The notes: generated by a model from the letters alone, not told the origin. A stretch of 64,000 nt of DNA from an uncultured Blautia sp. (GCA_900539525.1 UQCM01000002.1:14345-78344); one strand, 5' to 3'. Positions 9,813-18,532 are shown, numbered from the stretch's first letter. Numbers and translations are program-made.

Positions 9813-10922
9813 TTAAATTGCAGTAATGTAATACCCAGCTCTATCCGCACTCTTCAGGATAGGATTGTCTGAAATCTCACCAATATCACTATGTCGAATA
9901 ATAATCTCTGGTGTCTCCCGCTGAATTTTCTGATACTCATCATAATCTTCTTTTGTAATGATGTACTTAATTCTAGCTTCTTTTGGTTCTCTAATTTTCT
10001 CAAAGCTCGGAGCATTCCCACATCCACAAGAAATTACCATACCCATATAATCATAACCGCTGGAAATCGGAACCAAATCTGATCCGATACAGTCGCCGCC
10101 CATTCTTGCACCAATCTCCATGAAACAGATACGTCCCTCTTTAGTAATTCTAAACTCAGGGTGAACAGCACCATATTTAATGCCCATGGATGCAAATGCT
10201 TTATACAGGGTTTCCTCCACCTTCTTGAACATCTCTGGCGAAAGATTTGCCGGCTGTTTGTGTCCTCTCTCAACAAAGTGAGGCGCACCTGTTGTTGATT
10301 TTTCCGTTACAACTAAGAGTTTATAATCTCCTTCGTAAGCAATACTCTCTCCACTGTACTCAGGTCCTTCAACAAACTCTTCAAGAATGCATTGTTTTGT
10401 TTTTGACCATCCCATAGCATATTCAATTGCAGCATCAAGTTCTTCTTCCGTGTTAATCTTCATTACACCTCTGCTTGAACTCAAGTCAACTGGCTTAATA
10501 ATTAAAGGATATTCAAATTCAGAAAGACAACTCTTGTTGAATCCTTCTTCAACTAATGTAAAACGAGGTCCATCTACACCACCATCTCTCATTGCACAAC
10601 GCATCAAATATTTATTTGTCGCAATAGTTTCTGTTTCGATACTATTACATGGAATTCCCATTTTGCGCAACAGATAATTCATCGGATGCATTGCTAATTC
10701 AGATGCAATAGAAGCTACTCCACAGGGATTAATTTTCTGTACTTCTTCCCAAAGGGTTTCATAATCCATGATATTCACATTGTGATAAACATCAGCAGTT
10801 GTTTCACCAATTGCACCAGTCTTCCAACCAAACACATGTGTCTCATACCCAAGCTCTTTCGCTCTTACAATTAATGGATTCTGATATTCATTTGTTCCTA
10901 AAATCACTAATCTGTTGTTCAT
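9813..10922 (-). CDS. ATP-grasp ligase-like protein (PurK/CarB-like)
   Basis: A 369-residue ATP-grasp enzyme. The N-terminal domain (LVILGTNEYQNPLIVRAKELGYETHVF) is PurK/PurT-like; the ATP-grasp core shows 'YPLIIKPVDLSSSRGVMKI', 'CILEEFVEGPEYSGESIAY' and 'YGAVHPEFRITKEGRICFMEIGARMGGDCI', which supply ATP- and Mg-binding residues. It is probably a carboxylate-amine ligase making an amide on the polysaccharide or its precursor; the substrate is unknown. The ATG overlaps the stop of the phosphoglycosyl transferase gene (TAATG), so the genes are coupled. Its DNA is less A+T-rich than the genes below 8.7 kb. Confidence 0.83.
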   Translation of the reverse strand: MNNRLVILGTNEYQNPLIVRAKELGYETHVFGWKTGAIGETTADVYHNVNIMDYETLWEEVQKINPCGVASIASELAMHPMNYLLRKMGIPCNSIETETIATNKYLMRCAMRDGGVDGPRFTLVEEGFNKSCLSEFEYPLIIKPVDLSSSRGVMKINTEEELDAAIEYAMGWSKTKQCILEEFVEGPEYSGESIAYEGDYKLLVVTEKSTTGAPHFVERGHKQPANLSPEMFKKVEETLYKAFASMGIKYGAVHPEFRITKEGRICFMEIGARMGGDCIGSDLVPISSGYDYMGMVISCGCGNAPSFEKIREPKEARIKYIITKEDYDEYQKIQRETPEIIIRHSDIGEISDNPILKSADRAGYYITAI

Positions 10923-11647
10923 TACTTATTTCCCCCCTGCACGAATTTCGGCATATTCGGATCATTCTCAAACTTCTCTAAATACTCAGGCCTCTGAACT
11001 TCTCGGATAATGTGAAGTCCACCCTCCTCAGTAACACTTGGAATGCCAATATCGTCCTGCTTAAACACCTTAAAAAATGTCATCCACAAAATCTTAATAT
11101 CACCGATAAAGGTCACATTACGAACATACTCTACATCTTTTGCAAATCGCTGATTCCATCGCAGTAAAGCTCTACCATTTATCTGTGCCAAACCTGTGAT
11201 GCCACCTCTTACAGAATGGCGTAGACTTTCTTCTTCTGTATAATAAGGAAGATAGAACGGATACAACGGACGAGGGCCTATCAAGCTCATATCACCCTTC
11301 AGAACATTTAAGAGTTCAGGGAGTTCATCAAGGCTAGAATTTCTCATGAAGTTTCCAAACTTAGTGAAACGCTCAGTATCTGGCAACAACTCTCCATTCT
11401 CATCACGAGCATCTGTCATTGTTCGAAATTTAATCATCTCGAAGGTTTTCTCATCCTTACCACACCTCTTCTGCTTAAAGAAGATTGGGCTACCCAGTTT
11501 TGTTCTAACTAATATGCACAGAATTAAAAAAACAGGAAAGATGACGATAAATCCAATAAGTGTCAAGGTAAAATCCATTACTCTTTTAAACACTCTCTCA
11601 TATAAACCTCTGCGAACACCGTATTTCTTGTCTAGTTCTTTCCACAT
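10922..11647 (-). CDS. Initiating phosphoglycosyl transferase (PglC/WbaP-type bacterial sugar transferase)
   Basis: A 241-residue monotopic phosphoglycosyl transferase. One hydrophobic re-entrant segment spans roughly residues 25-47, followed by the conserved 'KFRTM' motif and the catalytic stretch 'SLDELPELLNVLKGDMSLIGPRPL', where the Asp-Glu dyad lies. It transfers a phospho-sugar from a UDP-sugar to undecaprenyl phosphate, the first step of repeat-unit assembly. The short length (no N-terminal multi-span domain) matches PglC. With the CapD/PglF-like dehydratase and PglE-like aminotransferase upstream, I infer a bacillosamine-type first sugar. A GGGAGAA site precedes the start. Confidence 0.93.
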   Translation of the reverse strand: MWKELDKKYGVRRGLYERVFKRVMDFTLTLIGFIVIFPVFLILCILVRTKLGSPIFFKQKRCGKDEKTFEMIKFRTMTDARDENGELLPDTERFTKFGNFMRNSSLDELPELLNVLKGDMSLIGPRPLYPFYLPYYTEEESLRHSVRGGITGLAQINGRALLRWNQRFAKDVEYVRNVTFIGDIKILWMTFFKVFKQDDIGIPSVTEEGGLHIIREVQRPEYLEKFENDPNMPKFVQGGNK

Positions 11648-11707
11648 ATATGTAGTTCTCCCACATTTATTTCTTACTCAAACTGGTCTATTGCTCAACT
11701 CCATCTA

Positions 11708-12988
11708 TCACTCAAAACAAGCCCTAATAACTTCAATAATCTGCTTCTGCTCCTCAGCAGTCATCTTATTATCAGACGGCAGGCAAACACCACGAGCAAA
11801 GATATCCGCTCCAACATCAATAACTGATCCTTCTATGTAAGCATTCGTCCGGCATCTGATACTGCCATCACGGCCAATACACTCATGCATTCTGTACATA
11901 GGTTGCATGTGCATCGGTTTCCATATCGGCCTTCCTTCAGCATTGATAGAACTGATTGCTTCCAGAATCTCAGTCGGACAGCTCTTTCCACTCTCTCCTA
12001 CATACAGAGTTTCAGTTTCCCCTCTTACCTGCTTACACATCGCATCTTCGTCAATAATCAAAGCACTCAACCAGTAATTCGGTTCCGTTCCCTCTGTAAT
12101 CGGATTCATCTTAACCTGCAGTCCTTTCAAACCCTCTCTGTATCTCTTGTAAACTTCTCTTTTCTTTCTAATATGCTCTTCAAGATATCTATACTGTCCT
12201 CTCACCACTCCGGCAATAACATTGCTCATCCTGTAGTTGTATCCAACCTCTTCGTGCTGATACCAAGCAGCATTCTCGCGTGCCTGTGTAGACCATTTTC
12301 TTGCTTTGTTCGCATCCTCAATATTATTCGTCAGCAAACAACCACCAGCTGAACCTGTGATAATCTTGTTGCCGTTGTAAGAAATCGCACTGTAGTCACC
12401 GAAACTACCACACTGCTTACCATCGATAGTCGCACCCATGGCTTCTGCAGCATCCTCAATAAGAAGTGCTCCATGCTTTTCGCAGATTCTCTTGATTTCA
12501 TCCATACGACCCGGAAATCCATACAACTCTGCTGATACCACGAGTTTAACTTCGGGGTACAACTCAAAAGCCTTTTCCAGTGCCACAGGATCCATGTTCC
12601 AAGAATTAGCTTCGGTGTCGATAAACACAGGAATACCACCTTCATAAACCACCGGGTTCAACGTAGCATCAAAGGTCATGTCAGAGCAGAAAACTTTCTT
12701 CCCTTCCAGTACACCATGAGAAATCGCCGGTTTCCCATAAAGCCTTTCACCAGCCAGCTTGCAACATAAATGCAGAGCAGCGGTACAGCAACTCAAACCA
12801 ACAGCGTACTTCACCTCTGCCTTCTCAGCAGCTATCTTCTCAACTTCATTTATGTTCTTACCAACTGTGGACATCCAATTAGTCTCATACGCTTCGGTAA
12901 TGTACTTTAATTCTTCACCATGCATTGTAGGTGATGACAACCACACCTTGGACTCAAACGGTTTAAACTCACCTTTTCTTTTGAACAT
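11708..12988 (-). CDS. DegT/PglE-type sugar aminotransferase
   Basis: A 426-residue PLP-dependent aminotransferase of the DegT/DnrJ/EryC1 family. It has 'MHGEELKYITEAYETNWMSTVG' at the N-terminus, the PLP-ring aspartate in 'LLIEDAAEAMGA' (D179) and the Schiff-base lysine in 'SYNGNKIITGSAGG' (K208). It would convert a 4-keto-6-deoxy nucleotide sugar, made by the CapD-like enzyme, to the 4-amino sugar. Length is slightly above the family norm because of an insertion near residues 80-100. A broken, clearly non-identical copy of its first 70 residues lies upstream at 14.0-14.26 kb, beside the dehydratase, so this intact gene looks like the incoming version at a locus exchange. Confidence 0.92.
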   Translation of the reverse strand: MFKRKGEFKPFESKVWLSSPTMHGEELKYITEAYETNWMSTVGKNINEVEKIAAEKAEVKYAVGLSCCTAALHLCCKLAGERLYGKPAISHGVLEGKKVFCSDMTFDATLNPVVYEGGIPVFIDTEANSWNMDPVALEKAFELYPEVKLVVSAELYGFPGRMDEIKRICEKHGALLIEDAAEAMGATIDGKQCGSFGDYSAISYNGNKIITGSAGGCLLTNNIEDANKARKWSTQARENAAWYQHEEVGYNYRMSNVIAGVVRGQYRYLEEHIRKKREVYKRYREGLKGLQVKMNPITEGTEPNYWLSALIIDEDAMCKQVRGETETLYVGESGKSCPTEILEAISSINAEGRPIWKPMHMQPMYRMHECIGRDGSIRCRTNAYIEGSVIDVGADIFARGVCLPSDNKMTAEEQKQIIEVIRACFE

Positions 12989-13463
12989 ATTACTTTCCTG
13001 CTCCTCGTATTTTTGTGTTTATCTTTTCTCTCCCACACATATAATGTGACTTTTTCCGAGTTTCCCCGGACAGCTCCTCGTGGACTCTATCCACTTTTTT
13101 GGAGCTTTAACCATCTGGTCATCTACTGACCACATCATTAAAACTTCAAAACCGCTCCACTTCACACCTTATGTTCCTTATCTACTATATCTTGTGTTCG
13201 CATCGTTGTCTTCTACTATATTCTGTGTCACTTGTTCACTAAGTCCCCTATCAACTTTCGTCTCCCTGTGCTCATCCTCCACACCAAAAATCCAGAAAAA
13301 TGAGAGCGAGTACGGTCGACTCCTAATTAGGAACTGAAGTCGATAATAAGGGTGATTTTTATAGCTATTTTATATAAGTTTTATGGTTATGTACCAAAAT
13401 TTATTGTACACTATGCATTATAAAATTCACCGTTTTTCCCACCATTCGATTGATGATTAGGGA

Positions 13464-13802
13464 CTAATGAATATTCCCTATCGTTTTACATTCATTCCAC
13501 GCATCTGTAGGGATCGTAGACATTCCCTCTGTTACCATTGCATAACCGGTGATTGTAATATTGTTATCATCAATAGCTACATATTCTGCATTTGTGATTG
13601 ATTACATTGTCATCTGAATTGTTGTCTCAATCAAGATACCACAAGTGGCTCCTTTCATAACAACTCTCTCTTTTAATATAGAATCCGCTATTGTCATCCA
13701 AAGTTTTCTTGATAATTGATCATCATTTTCTTCTCTCAACTTTTTCGATACAAACTGCCTGAAGATTCTTACATGAACGACAATTAGCCTACCGCCAGAC
13801 AT
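13464..13802 (-). pseudogene. Interrupted small ORF in the locus scar, unrecognised
   Basis: One reading frame runs from the ATG at 13802 to a TAG at 13464 and is broken by a single in-frame TAA at 13602-13604, giving 66 codons before and 45 after (the second part reads TNAEYVAIDDNNITITG...). The continuity of the frame across one stop suggests a decayed gene or an unrelated fragment. I do not recognise the product; the tail (TIPTDAWNECKTIGNI) vaguely resembles a BspA-type leucine-rich repeat, but that is weak. A GGAGG lies about 20 bases upstream of the ATG. Confidence 0.35.
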
Positions 13803-13840
13803 GGCGTGTGAGCTAAGTCACTTCCTCCTTACTAGATTTT

Positions 13841-13996
13841 CTACTCTGGATTGTGGGGCAATTCATGAGTATCCAAGAAGTCATCTTCACCTCTCGGATT
13901 CTCTGATCTACTCCAGTTTCCGTAGAAAATTTCAAATAACGGGACTGACTTAGAGCCGAAAACCCTTGTAAATTCAAGGCTTTTTCTTGGTTGTCC
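13841..13996 (-). pseudogene. Remnant 3' end of an unidentified gene
   Basis: A 51-codon open stretch without a start codon ends in TAG at 13841. It reads SLEFTRVFGSKSVPLFEIF then a tail rich in acidic residues, which looks like genuine protein sequence rather than random translation. Its upstream side abuts the end of the aminotransferase fragment, with TAA and TAG stops between them, so the 5' part is missing. I could not assign a family. It supports the view that 13.0-14.3 kb is a junction of cut genes. Confidence 0.35.
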
Positions 13997-13999
13997 CTA

Positions 14000-14256
14000 T
14001 TATACAGCTATCACTCTGTCTCCTGGCTTTACCCCTGCCAGCCTGACAGCCATATGAATCGCTGCTGTACCTGCAGAAAGCGCAACCGCATGGTTGCACC
14101 CTGTCTTTTCACAGGTCAGACGTTCGACCTCATTGATATTCGCTCCTATCGTGGACATCCAGTTTGTCTCATATGCTTCCTTTATATACTGCAGTTCTTC
14201 TCCGTGCATCGTCGGGGAAGAGAGCCATATTTTTTTTCGAATGCTTTCAATTCCAT
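14000..14256 (-). pseudogene. Truncated, frameshifted 5' fragment of a second DegT/PglE-type aminotransferase
   Basis: From the ATG at 14256 the frame reads MELKAFEKK and then loses register in a run of eight A residues (14230-14237); restoring one base gives IWLSSPTMHGEELQYIKEA and 60 more residues closely matching the N-terminus of the intact aminotransferase at 11.7-13.0 kb. The match ends at 'GVKPGDRVIAV' followed by TAA, where an intact protein would continue with its large domain. It begins 22 bases after the dehydratase gene ends, the usual PglF-PglE order, so this was probably the original partner before the downstream locus was replaced. Confidence 0.85.
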
Positions 14257-14277
14257 TTTATTATCCTCTATTTCTGC

Positions 14278-16311
14278 TCATTCCTGTGCCGCAGCAACCT
14301 CTTTCATCAGTTCTTCATACGCGTCACCCTTCCGGGTACTTCCATGCTCCCCTGCCGGATGATAAGTCGGCACGATGCCTTCTACCATCTCCCGGATGCT
14401 GTCCTCCCGGTTCTCATAGCAGGCCTCCGCCAGCACCGCCAGCTCCTCTAAGAACTTCTCTTCATCAAAAGGAATCGGGCAGCCGATATGAATCAGATGG
14501 TTCGGCGTGGTCTTCAACCCTTCCTCCGCCATCAGCTTCTCTTCATACAGCTTCTCGCCCGGACGAAGTCCTGTATATTCCACCTGAATATCCACATCCG
14601 GCTTGTATCCGGAAAGGCGGATCAGGTTTCTCGCCAGGGTATCGATCTTTACCGGTGATCCCATATCCAGGACAAAGATCTCTCCGCCCTTTGCATAGCA
14701 CCCTGCCTGAAGCACCAGGCTCACTGCCTCGGGTATGGTCATGAAGTAACGGATAATATCAGGATGGGTGACTGTCACAGGCCCCCCCTTTTCGATCTGC
14801 TTCTTAAACAGCGGAATGACAGAACCATTGCTTCCCAGTACATTTCCAAAGCGCACTGCCACGAACTCGGTCCGCACTCTCCCACTGTTCTTCCCTATCT
14901 CAAACGGTATAAGAAAATGAGTATGCATAGGCGCCAGCAGCTCTTCCCTTCCGCTTCTGCTGACTGCATCCATGCACTGGATCACCATTTCGCACAGACG
15001 CTTGCTGGCGCCCATGATGTTCGTAGGATTTACCGCCTTGTCTGTACTGATGAGTACGAATCGCTCACATCCGCTCTTCAGGGCTGCATAGGCGGTCTTG
15101 TAGGTACCCAGTACATTGTTCTTAATCGATTCACACGGGCTGTCCTCCATCAGCGGCACATGCTTATGCGCTGCTGCATGATAACAGATATCCGGATGAT
15201 ATTTCTGAAACACCGAATGGATCCTGCGGCTGTCACGCACAGACCCGATCAGGACCACCAGATCCAGCCAGGGATAGTCCCTCCTTAGCTCCTGCTGGAT
15301 ATCGTAGGCGTTGTTCTCATACACATCGAAAATGATGAGCTGCTTCGGATGGTGTCCGGCGATCTGCCTGCAGAGCTCGCTGCCGATGGAGCCTCCCCCT
15401 CCCGTGACCAGGATAACCTTTCCCTGCAGGTTCCGGAAGATCTCCTTCATGTTGACCTGAATCTGGTCACGTCCCAGCAGATCTTCGATGGCCACCTCTT
15501 TCATGACACTGACACTGACTTCCCCGCTGGCCAGCTGGTAGATCCCCGGCATATTCTTCAGTTCACACTCTGTCTCCTTACAGATGTTCAGGATGTCTCT
15601 TTTCTGCTCTGCAGAAGCACTTGGTATTGCCACATAGATCTTATCGACCTTGTACTTTTCCACATTGAGCAGGATGGAATCACGGCCTCCGGCTACCGGC
15701 ACACCGTCAATAAAGCGGTTCCACTTGTTCGGATTGTCATCGATGATACAGACGACCTCTTCATTCAGCTCTCCTGATTTCTGTATATCCCGCAGTAGTA
15801 CACGCCCGGCGGCTCCGGCGCCGATCAGCATCACACGTCCCCTGGTACTTCCGTCTGACACATTCGCCCTTTTCCTCTCCAGAAGGACGAACCGGTAGGA
15901 AAAACGGATCCCCAGCACGAAAAGAAACTGCAGAAGCACTCCAAACAGATAGTACGACATAGGCATCCGCCGAAACAGCAGTGAGATCGCCACCGCATGG
16001 AAGAATCCGGTAATGACAGTAGCTGCTGTCACACGTGACAGCTCCGTATAGCTGGCAAACCGCCAGATACTCTGATACAGGCGGAGCATCCAGAATACAG
16101 CCACACAGACAATCACATAAATCGGGGCAAACAGAAGATGTGCCTGCAGGTACTCATCCGGTATTGCCTGAAAGCGGCAGTCAAAACGGACCCATAAGGA
16201 AAGCAAATAAGCCGCCTCGACAGCGATCATATCGTACACCATCAGGTATACACTGATCTTCTGCCAGTGCATCATCGTAAATCTGCTGTTTTCCATCCTT
16301 TTATCCATCAT
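14278..16311 (-). CDS. capD: CapD/PglF-like nucleoside-diphosphate-sugar dehydratase/epimerase, membrane-bound
   Basis: A protein of 677 residues with four N-terminal membrane spans (roughly 17-36, 61-78, 97-115, 120-135), a first nucleotide-binding domain (MLIGAGAAGR, 161-170) and a C-terminal extended SDR domain with 'TGGGGSIGSE' (303-312), 'STDKAVNP' (422-429) and 'TNIMGASKR'. The threonine-Asp-Lys motif in place of YxxxK is the mark of membrane-bound 4,6-dehydratases such as PglF and WbpM, which convert UDP-GlcNAc to the 4-keto-6-deoxy sugar. I start at the ATG at 16311, about six bases after an AGGAG site; the frame extends 41 codons further upstream through a terminator hairpin, which is unlikely to be coding. 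Confidence 0.92.
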   Translation of the reverse strand: MMDKRMENSRFTMMHWQKISVYLMVYDMIAVEAAYLLSLWVRFDCRFQAIPDEYLQAHLLFAPIYVIVCVAVFWMLRLYQSIWRFASYTELSRVTAATVITGFFHAVAISLLFRRMPMSYYLFGVLLQFLFVLGIRFSYRFVLLERKRANVSDGSTRGRVMLIGAGAAGRVLLRDIQKSGELNEEVVCIIDDNPNKWNRFIDGVPVAGGRDSILLNVEKYKVDKIYVAIPSASAEQKRDILNICKETECELKNMPGIYQLASGEVSVSVMKEVAIEDLLGRDQIQVNMKEIFRNLQGKVILVTGGGGSIGSELCRQIAGHHPKQLIIFDVYENNAYDIQQELRRDYPWLDLVVLIGSVRDSRRIHSVFQKYHPDICYHAAAHKHVPLMEDSPCESIKNNVLGTYKTAYAALKSGCERFVLISTDKAVNPTNIMGASKRLCEMVIQCMDAVSRSGREELLAPMHTHFLIPFEIGKNSGRVRTEFVAVRFGNVLGSNGSVIPLFKKQIEKGGPVTVTHPDIIRYFMTIPEAVSLVLQAGCYAKGGEIFVLDMGSPVKIDTLARNLIRLSGYKPDVDIQVEYTGLRPGEKLYEEKLMAEEGLKTTPNHLIHIGCPIPFDEEKFLEELAVLAEACYENREDSIREMVEGIVPTYHPAGEHGSTRKGDAYEELMKEVAAAQE

Positions 16312-16382
16312 GTACTTCTCCTGTTTATTTCTCTGTTTCCATCCCTTTTTATAAACATTTTTACCACGGGGAAAAGTGTTTA

Positions 16383-16412
16383 TAAAAAGGGAGAAATCAT
16401 TCTCCCTTTTGC
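16383..16412 (-). terminator. Rho-independent terminator after the LRR gene
   Basis: A hairpin with an AAAGGGAGAA/TTCTCCCTTT stem and a three- to four-base loop is followed on the minus strand by TTTTTATAAA. It lies between the LRR protein stop (16440) and the dehydratase start (16311), so it would end or attenuate transcription inside the locus. Confidence 0.7.
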
Positions 16413-16439
16413 AATTACCCATTGAAATGCGCACAGTCC

Positions 16440-16991
16440 TTATTTAGAAATCTTGCCCTTGAATCCGGCTTTTCTAAGGTTGGTCTGGAGCTTCTTATAT
16501 TCTTTCGCGGTCATCTTAGCCTTAACCTTGATGCTCATCTTCTTTGTGTTCAGACCCTTGAAGGAATTCTTAGCTACCTTGGCAGCCTTCTTGTTCTTCA
16601 GAACGATTGTCTTTAAAGACTTACAGCCTGTAAAAGCTTTCGCCTTGATCGTCTTAACAGTGTTCGGAAGGATAAGCGTCTTAACCTTTGACCATGTCTT
16701 GAACGCATTTGGTGCAACTGCCGTAACTGTGTACTTGACACCGCCTACAGAAATCTTTGCAGGTACAGTCTTTTTCGCTTTTTTGACTGTCTTTGACGCA
16801 ACGATCGCAAGCTCACCTGATGTTTCAGTATTAACCTTGTAGAACTTATCATCAGAGCCTACATTCACCTGTTTCTCCGGCTCCTTCGGTACTACCGGGC
16901 TTGGTGTTGCAGCCATAGAAGTAAGCGCTGTTCCGAGAGATAAAGCTGCTGCTAATGCACATGCGATAACTCTCTTCATTGTCTTTCTCAT
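16440..16991 (-). CDS. Small secreted leucine-rich-repeat (BspA-type) protein
   Basis: A 183-residue protein with a clear signal peptide (MRKTMKRVIACALAAALSLG... cleavage near TSMAA, residue 28). The mature part has one short BspA-type LRR block: 'VAPNAFKTWSKVKTLILPNTVKTIKAKAFTGCKSLKTIVLKN' with the usual 'I...AF.gc..L..i.lp' spacing, then a very lysine-rich tail. No sortase motif, membrane anchor or choline/SLH domain is visible, so it would be released or held to anionic wall polymers by charge. It sits inside the polysaccharide operon between the kinase and the dehydratase, an odd place for an LRR protein. A GGAGG site precedes the start. Confidence 0.85.
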   Translation of the reverse strand: MRKTMKRVIACALAAALSLGTALTSMAATPSPVVPKEPEKQVNVGSDDKFYKVNTETSGELAIVASKTVKKAKKTVPAKISVGGVKYTVTAVAPNAFKTWSKVKTLILPNTVKTIKAKAFTGCKSLKTIVLKNKKAAKVAKNSFKGLNTKKMSIKVKAKMTAKEYKKLQTNLRKAGFKGKISK

Positions 16992-17118
16992 TTTCTTTCT
17001 CCTCCTTTCGTAAGAATATAATATATACGCAGGCTGTCAGTCTGCGCAGTAAATCAGAGACAGTTTCCTGTACTCTGAGATACTCAGAATAAATGAGGTC
17101 ACCGGAAATACGGACAGG

Positions 17119-17796
17119 TCACCCTTCCTTCTTTCCATAGTAATAATCCTTCTTCCCCTCTCCTGCGCGGTTCAGCACGATACCGAGCAGCGGACATCCG
17201 GCTCTTTCGAGCAGCTGTATGGAATTTCTCACCAGGCTTCTGGATGTGAAGCCGCTTCGCACGACCAGGATGGCGCCGTCACACATGGAGCCGATCTTCT
17301 CTCCGTCTGATACCAGATCCAGCGGCGGTGTGTCAAGGAACACATAGCGGTATTCCTTCGCCATCTCCTCCAGCATGTCCTGGAAATACTTTCCTTCCAG
17401 GAGCATCGTCGGATTCACCACATTCTCCGTGTTCGGGAGAATATCCCCCTGCTCGAGCTCTGTGTGGAACACCGCCTTCTCAAGCGGTGCCGCATCTGCC
17501 AGTACATGTGATGTGCCCCGGATCTCTCCTCCGTCCGCCGGCTCCATCTGATATTTCTGCGCCATGACAGACTTCCTCAGGTCGACATCCACCAGGATAC
17601 TGTGTGTTCCCGATTCGGCCATCTGGCGCCACAGATGCATCGCCACGAAGCTCTTTCCTTCATTTTCACTGGAGCTGATGATCATGATCTTTCTGATATC
17701 ATTTCCCAGAAAATTCAGATTAACCCTCAGCCTGTTGATCGCTTCCTCTGTCGCATAAGAAAGCGCGGGTACATCCTTTATCAGCAATTTTCTCAT
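17119..17796 (-). CDS. cpsD: Bacterial tyrosine kinase CpsD/CapB (BY-kinase)
   Basis: A 225-residue cytoplasmic BY-kinase. Walker A is 'SSSENEGKS' (41-49), Walker A' 'ILVDVDLR' (67-74), Walker B 'YVFLDTPP' (around 155), and the C-terminus has a YYY cluster (DYYYGKKEG) that is the autophosphorylation site in this family. With the adjacent CpsC-like membrane activator it controls chain length and export of the polysaccharide, and CpsB should dephosphorylate it. The start at 17796 follows an AAAGGA site and overlaps the end of the CpsC-like gene; an in-frame ATG at 17838 lies within that gene and is less likely. The tyrosine cluster is shorter than in streptococcal CpsD. Confidence 0.92.
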   Translation of the reverse strand: MRKLLIKDVPALSYATEEAINRLRVNLNFLGNDIRKIMIISSSENEGKSFVAMHLWRQMAESGTHSILVDVDLRKSVMAQKYQMEPADGGEIRGTSHVLADAAPLEKAVFHTELEQGDILPNTENVVNPTMLLEGKYFQDMLEEMAKEYRYVFLDTPPLDLVSDGEKIGSMCDGAILVVRSGFTSRSLVRNSIQLLERAGCPLLGIVLNRAGEGKKDYYYGKKEG

Positions 17797-17797
17797 A

Positions 17798-18532
17798 TCA
17801 TCGTTCCTTTCTGCGGCGTACTTTCCTGCTCTGGTCACTGTTCTCCGGTATCACGGTAAGCGGAACCACGCCGATCAGTTTTTCTACATCCTCTGAAGTC
17901 TTTACGGTATCATCCTTAAGGAACAGTACCGTCAGAATACCCATCAGGACAATCGCCGCCAGGATCCCTCCCAGCATCGCATTCTTTGCCAGATTCGGTG
18001 AACTCGGCATCGCAGGCTCTATCGCGTCCTCTGAGATATTCGGCGGTGTGATGCCCATCAGCTTCGGCAGATAGGTGATCGCCTTGTCCGTCAGGGCGTT
18101 TGCGATATCCATCGCCTCCTTCGGCTTCGTGCTCACCACCGTGATCGCCAGGATTCGCGTATCACCTACACCTTCGATGGAAACCATACTCTTAAGCTGT
18201 CCATATGTATACTCCAGTCCCAGTTCCTCGATGATCTCTGTAAAGATCGGGCGGGCCATCAGCAGCTCCTTGTAATCGGTCGATAATGTCGTACCCAGAC
18301 GCAGATCATCCAGATTGACTACACTTTTTCCTGAGGCGGACACTACATACAGCTTCGCAGTGGCCGTATACTTCGGAGTGATCAGAAAACGGGTAAAGAG
18401 TCCTGCCCCGACCATGCCGATCACAAAAACTGCTATAATAAGAACCAGCTTCTTCTTAAAATAAAGCAGCAGCTCCCCCAGGTCAATTTCCTCCTGATCA
18501 TCCGTCTGTATATTCTCCCTGTTCTGAACCAT
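17798..18532 (-). CDS. cpsC: Wzz/CpsC-type chain-length regulator and kinase activator (YveK-like)
   Basis: A 244-residue membrane protein with two spans, roughly residues 29-50 (LVLIIAVFVIGMVGAGLF) and 183-206 (NAMLGGILAAIVLMGILTVLFL), and an extracytoplasmic domain between them starting 'ITPKYTATAKLYVVS', as in Wzz/YveK proteins. The proline-rich 'IEPAMPSSPNLAK' before span 2 is also typical. The cytoplasmic tail is expected to activate the CpsD kinase encoded immediately downstream. Translation of the two is coupled by a short overlap. Confidence 0.92.
   Translation of the reverse strand: MVQNRENIQTDDQEEIDLGELLLYFKKKLVLIIAVFVIGMVGAGLFTRFLITPKYTATAKLYVVSASGKSVVNLDDLRLGTTLSTDYKELLMARPIFTEIIEELGLEYTYGQLKSMVSIEGVGDTRILAITVVSTKPKEAMDIANALTDKAITYLPKLMGITPPNISEDAIEPAMPSSPNLAKNAMLGGILAAIVLMGILTVLFLKDDTVKTSEDVEKLIGVVPLTVIPENSDQSRKVRRRKER

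Larger units (their letters stand above)
13000..14277. other. Locus junction / recombination scar between conserved and variable halves
   Basis: About 1.2 kb without an intact gene separates the G+C-richer conserved half from the A+T-rich variable half of the polysaccharide locus. From right to left it holds the broken aminotransferase 5' end, a headless 3' gene fragment, an interrupted small ORF, an A+T-rich stretch with a palindrome TCCTAATTAGGA near 13320-13331 flanked by GTCGAC/AAGTCGA, and about 250 bases (13050-13300) in which I see nothing coding. No transposase remnant was recognised. Confidence 0.6.
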
